DNA of 64,000 bases from Streptomyces sp. NRRL S-455. GTDB lineage: Bacteria > Actinomycetota > Actinomycetes > Streptomycetales > Streptomycetaceae. The stretch lies in contig NZ_JOCT01000002.1 in the NCBI RefSeq assembly GCF_000717875.1, forward strand, positions 62,001 to 126,000, given 5' to 3'. Below the pieces are notes generated by a model, which was not told the DNA's origin, made no database searches, and saw nothing but the letters and a program-made list of their open reading frames with translations. Below are positions 62,666 through 64,000 of the stretch, piece by piece (position 1 is the first letter of the stretch; each line of letters begins with the position of its first letter). The translations under genes and the position numbers were made by a program.

Positions 62666-64000
62666 GTGGGACCACAGGTGAGGTCGTCCTCGGGTCCGCG
62701 CGCGGCAGCACGACTACGTGTACCGACCACCGAGCTCGCGGCTTCAGCGGCGCGCAAGTTCGTGCGTGCCGTGCTCGTCGAGCGGGCCCCACCGCACTCC
62801 CCCGGAGCGCCGACGATCAGTGAACGGTCCGTCGACGACGCGGTGCTCCTCGTCAGCGAACTGGTCACCAGCGCTGTCGCGCACAGCGGGTTCGAGATCG
62901 AGGTGTCCTGCCACCTCGAGGCCGGCCCCGACCCTCCGGCCGACGGCGCGCGGGCGGACGCAGGCTGGGTGGATCTCGTGGTCGAGGTGCTGGAGCACGG
63001 CAGCTCCGACGGCCTCGTCGACGGAAAGGACGTACGGAGCCACGGGCGCGGCTACAGCCGGCAGCTGACGCGCGCGCTGGCCGAGTCCTGGGGCGTGACC
63101 TACCGGCGGACCGAGAAGGCCACCTGGTTCCGCCTGGAGTGCGCGGTCGTGACCCCGCTCGCCGCCACGAAGCAGAGCGTCGGCGGCCCCCGCACCGAAG
63201 CCGTCCGCCGCGGGCAGCCCCTCCCCGAACCCCTCGTGCCGGGCGAGCGCCCGGGTCACCGTGCCGAGTGGGCCGAGCGCGAAGGACAGTGGTTCCTCGC
63301 GGAGGCCGGAGAGCTACTCGCCGGCCAACTGGACGAGGACATGGTCGCCGCGCTGGCCGGGCAGCTGCTGGTCCCCAGGCTCGCCGACTGGTGCGGCGTA
63401 TGGCTGACCTCGGACCATGGCCAGATGCGGCTCTCCCGTGTCTGGCACATGGACGAACGGCGTATCCGCAGGCTCCGCCTGGCCCTGGAGAAGGACCGTC
63501 CGTCCGCCGGTCTGAGCACGACCGGCGTCCCATGGCCCTGGCCCGACTTCGGAGACGACGAGAACACCGGCGGATCGGCGCTGGCCTTCCCGCTGGTCGC
63601 GGGCGGCAGGTACCACGGCACGCTGCTGATCGGCCAGGCGGGAACGCCCGACCAGACCGGCACCGTCGTGCGCCTCGTCGAGGACGTGGCCCGGCGCATG
63701 GCCCAGGCCGTGGTCACCGCCCGCCACTACACACGCCAGGCGAGCATCAGCCGGACACTTCAGCGCAGGCAGCTCCCCACGTCCCTCGCCGCCATTCCGG
63801 GCGTCGACACGGCGATCGTCTACGAGCCCTGGGGGGAGGGCCAGACCGTCGGCGGGGACTTCTACGACCTGTTCCCGATGGGTGACCGGCGGTGGTGCTT
63901 CCTGCTCGGCGACGTGTCCGGCCACGACGTCGAGGCGATGTCCGTCACCGGGCTGGCCCGGCACCTCGTACGACTGCTGGCACGTGAGGGCCACGGCGTC
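62666..64000 (+). CDS. SpoIIE-type PP2C phosphatase with ATPase and GAF domains (partial, runs off the right edge)
   Basis: GTG 62666 follows AAGGGG at six bases; GTG 62678 is a later option. 445 codons are visible, still open at the window end. Residues about 15-165 are a HATPase_c_2 domain (VDDAVLLVSELVTSAVAHSG, HGRGYSRQLTRALAESWG). Residues about 210-355 form a GAF domain (LLVPRLADWCGVWLTSDHGQ). The SpoIIE PP2C starts near 360 with RTLQRRQLPTSLAAIPGVDT then YEPWGEGQTVGGDFYDLFPM (metal Asp in GGDFYD) and LLGDVSGHDVEAM (second metal Asp). Such proteins dephosphorylate anti-sigma antagonists of the STAS type, several of which lie in this window. Divergent from the HAMP kinase, with only 95 bases between. 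Confidence 0.88.
   Translation, partial: MGPQVRSSSGPRAAARLRVPTTELAASAARKFVRAVLVERAPPHSPGAPTISERSVDDAVLLVSELVTSAVAHSGFEIEVSCHLEAGPDPPADGARADAGWVDLVVEVLEHGSSDGLVDGKDVRSHGRGYSRQLTRALAESWGVTYRRTEKATWFRLECAVVTPLAATKQSVGGPRTEAVRRGQPLPEPLVPGERPGHRAEWAEREGQWFLAEAGELLAGQLDEDMVAALAGQLLVPRLADWCGVWLTSDHGQMRLSRVWHMDERRIRRLRLALEKDRPSAGLSTTGVPWPWPDFGDDENTGGSALAFPLVAGGRYHGTLLIGQAGTPDQTGTVVRLVEDVARRMAQAVVTARHYTRQASISRTLQRRQLPTSLAAIPGVDTAIVYEPWGEGQTVGGDFYDLFPMGDRRWCFLLGDVSGHDVEAMSVTGLARHLVRLLAREGHGV

Overview
The window is high-GC actinobacterial DNA. GTG/TTG starts, ATGA/GTGA overlaps, SpoIIE and STAS regulators, a mycothiol-type enzyme and a tap-tpg telomere-replication pair all point to Streptomyces or a close relative with a linear replicon. 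Degraded genes and insertion-sequence remnants suggest a chromosome arm.

Layout. 1-4.7 kb: a truncated DNA-binding-type gene, a hypothetical gene, a lipoprotein, and three consecutive Tad/conjugation-type genes (hypothetical, SAF/CpaB-like, MinD-like). Each of these three carries one single-base indel, and the last is cut by IS5-type transposase scraps (4.68-4.99 kb). 5.0-6.7 kb: an XRE-TPR regulator and a 54-aa exported peptide. 6.7-34.9 kb: a 24-gene phosphonate biosynthetic cluster, read as 19 genes leftwards (28270-29130 back to 7273) and 5 genes rightwards (29344-34858) from one divergent promoter region. A decayed flavoprotein pseudogene sits at the tail of the leftward operon. 34.9-36 kb: DUF402 gene and an IS701-type remnant. 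36-38.7 kb: an exported VCBS protein and an anti-sigma-type ATPase. 38.8-44.4 kb: lactate utilisation (lutABC, lldP, GntR regulator with twin palindromes). 44.5-48.8 kb: partner-switch regulators, YdeI, a PD40 protein and a DUF6328 protein. 48.9-51.7 kb: tpg and tap. 51.8-56.3 kb: small regulators and lipoproteins, a secreted EEP-family hydrolase, a PPOX protein, fused gene scraps and RidA. 56.4-64 kb: an acyltransferase, a response regulator, a very large HAMP-array hybrid histidine kinase, and a SpoIIE phosphatase running off the edge.

How the cluster may work (inference). PEP mutase (EDK-x5-NS motif) makes phosphonopyruvate. No phosphonopyruvate decarboxylase is present. Instead, the rightward operon encodes look-alikes of 3-phosphoglycerate dehydrogenase, phosphoglycerate kinase and an acyl-phosphate reductase (ArgC type), followed by an Fe-alcohol dehydrogenase. 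This set would turn phosphonopyruvate into phosphonolactate, its acyl phosphate, the aldehyde and then 2,3-dihydroxypropylphosphonate. A Zn-dehydrogenase and an AEP-transaminase-like enzyme could install an amine. SbnA/SbnB homologues make 2,3-diaminopropionate. A stand-alone adenylation protein with an acidic pocket, a carrier protein, a condensation-like protein and three ATP-grasp ligases would build a phosphonopeptide. FomA-like and thymidylate-kinase-like proteins may protect the host. TldD/TldE, a PNPOx-like enzyme, an FAD enzyme and an MFS exporter are further candidates for tailoring and export.

The most interesting regulatory signal is an 18-bp inverted repeat of the form TTGnCAA-N4-TTGCCAA. 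It overlaps the -35 box, with an 18-nt spacer to the -10 box, both at the peptide-gene promoter (6655-6695) and at the rightward biosynthetic promoter (29296-29336). This links the peptide/XRE-TPR pair to the cluster.
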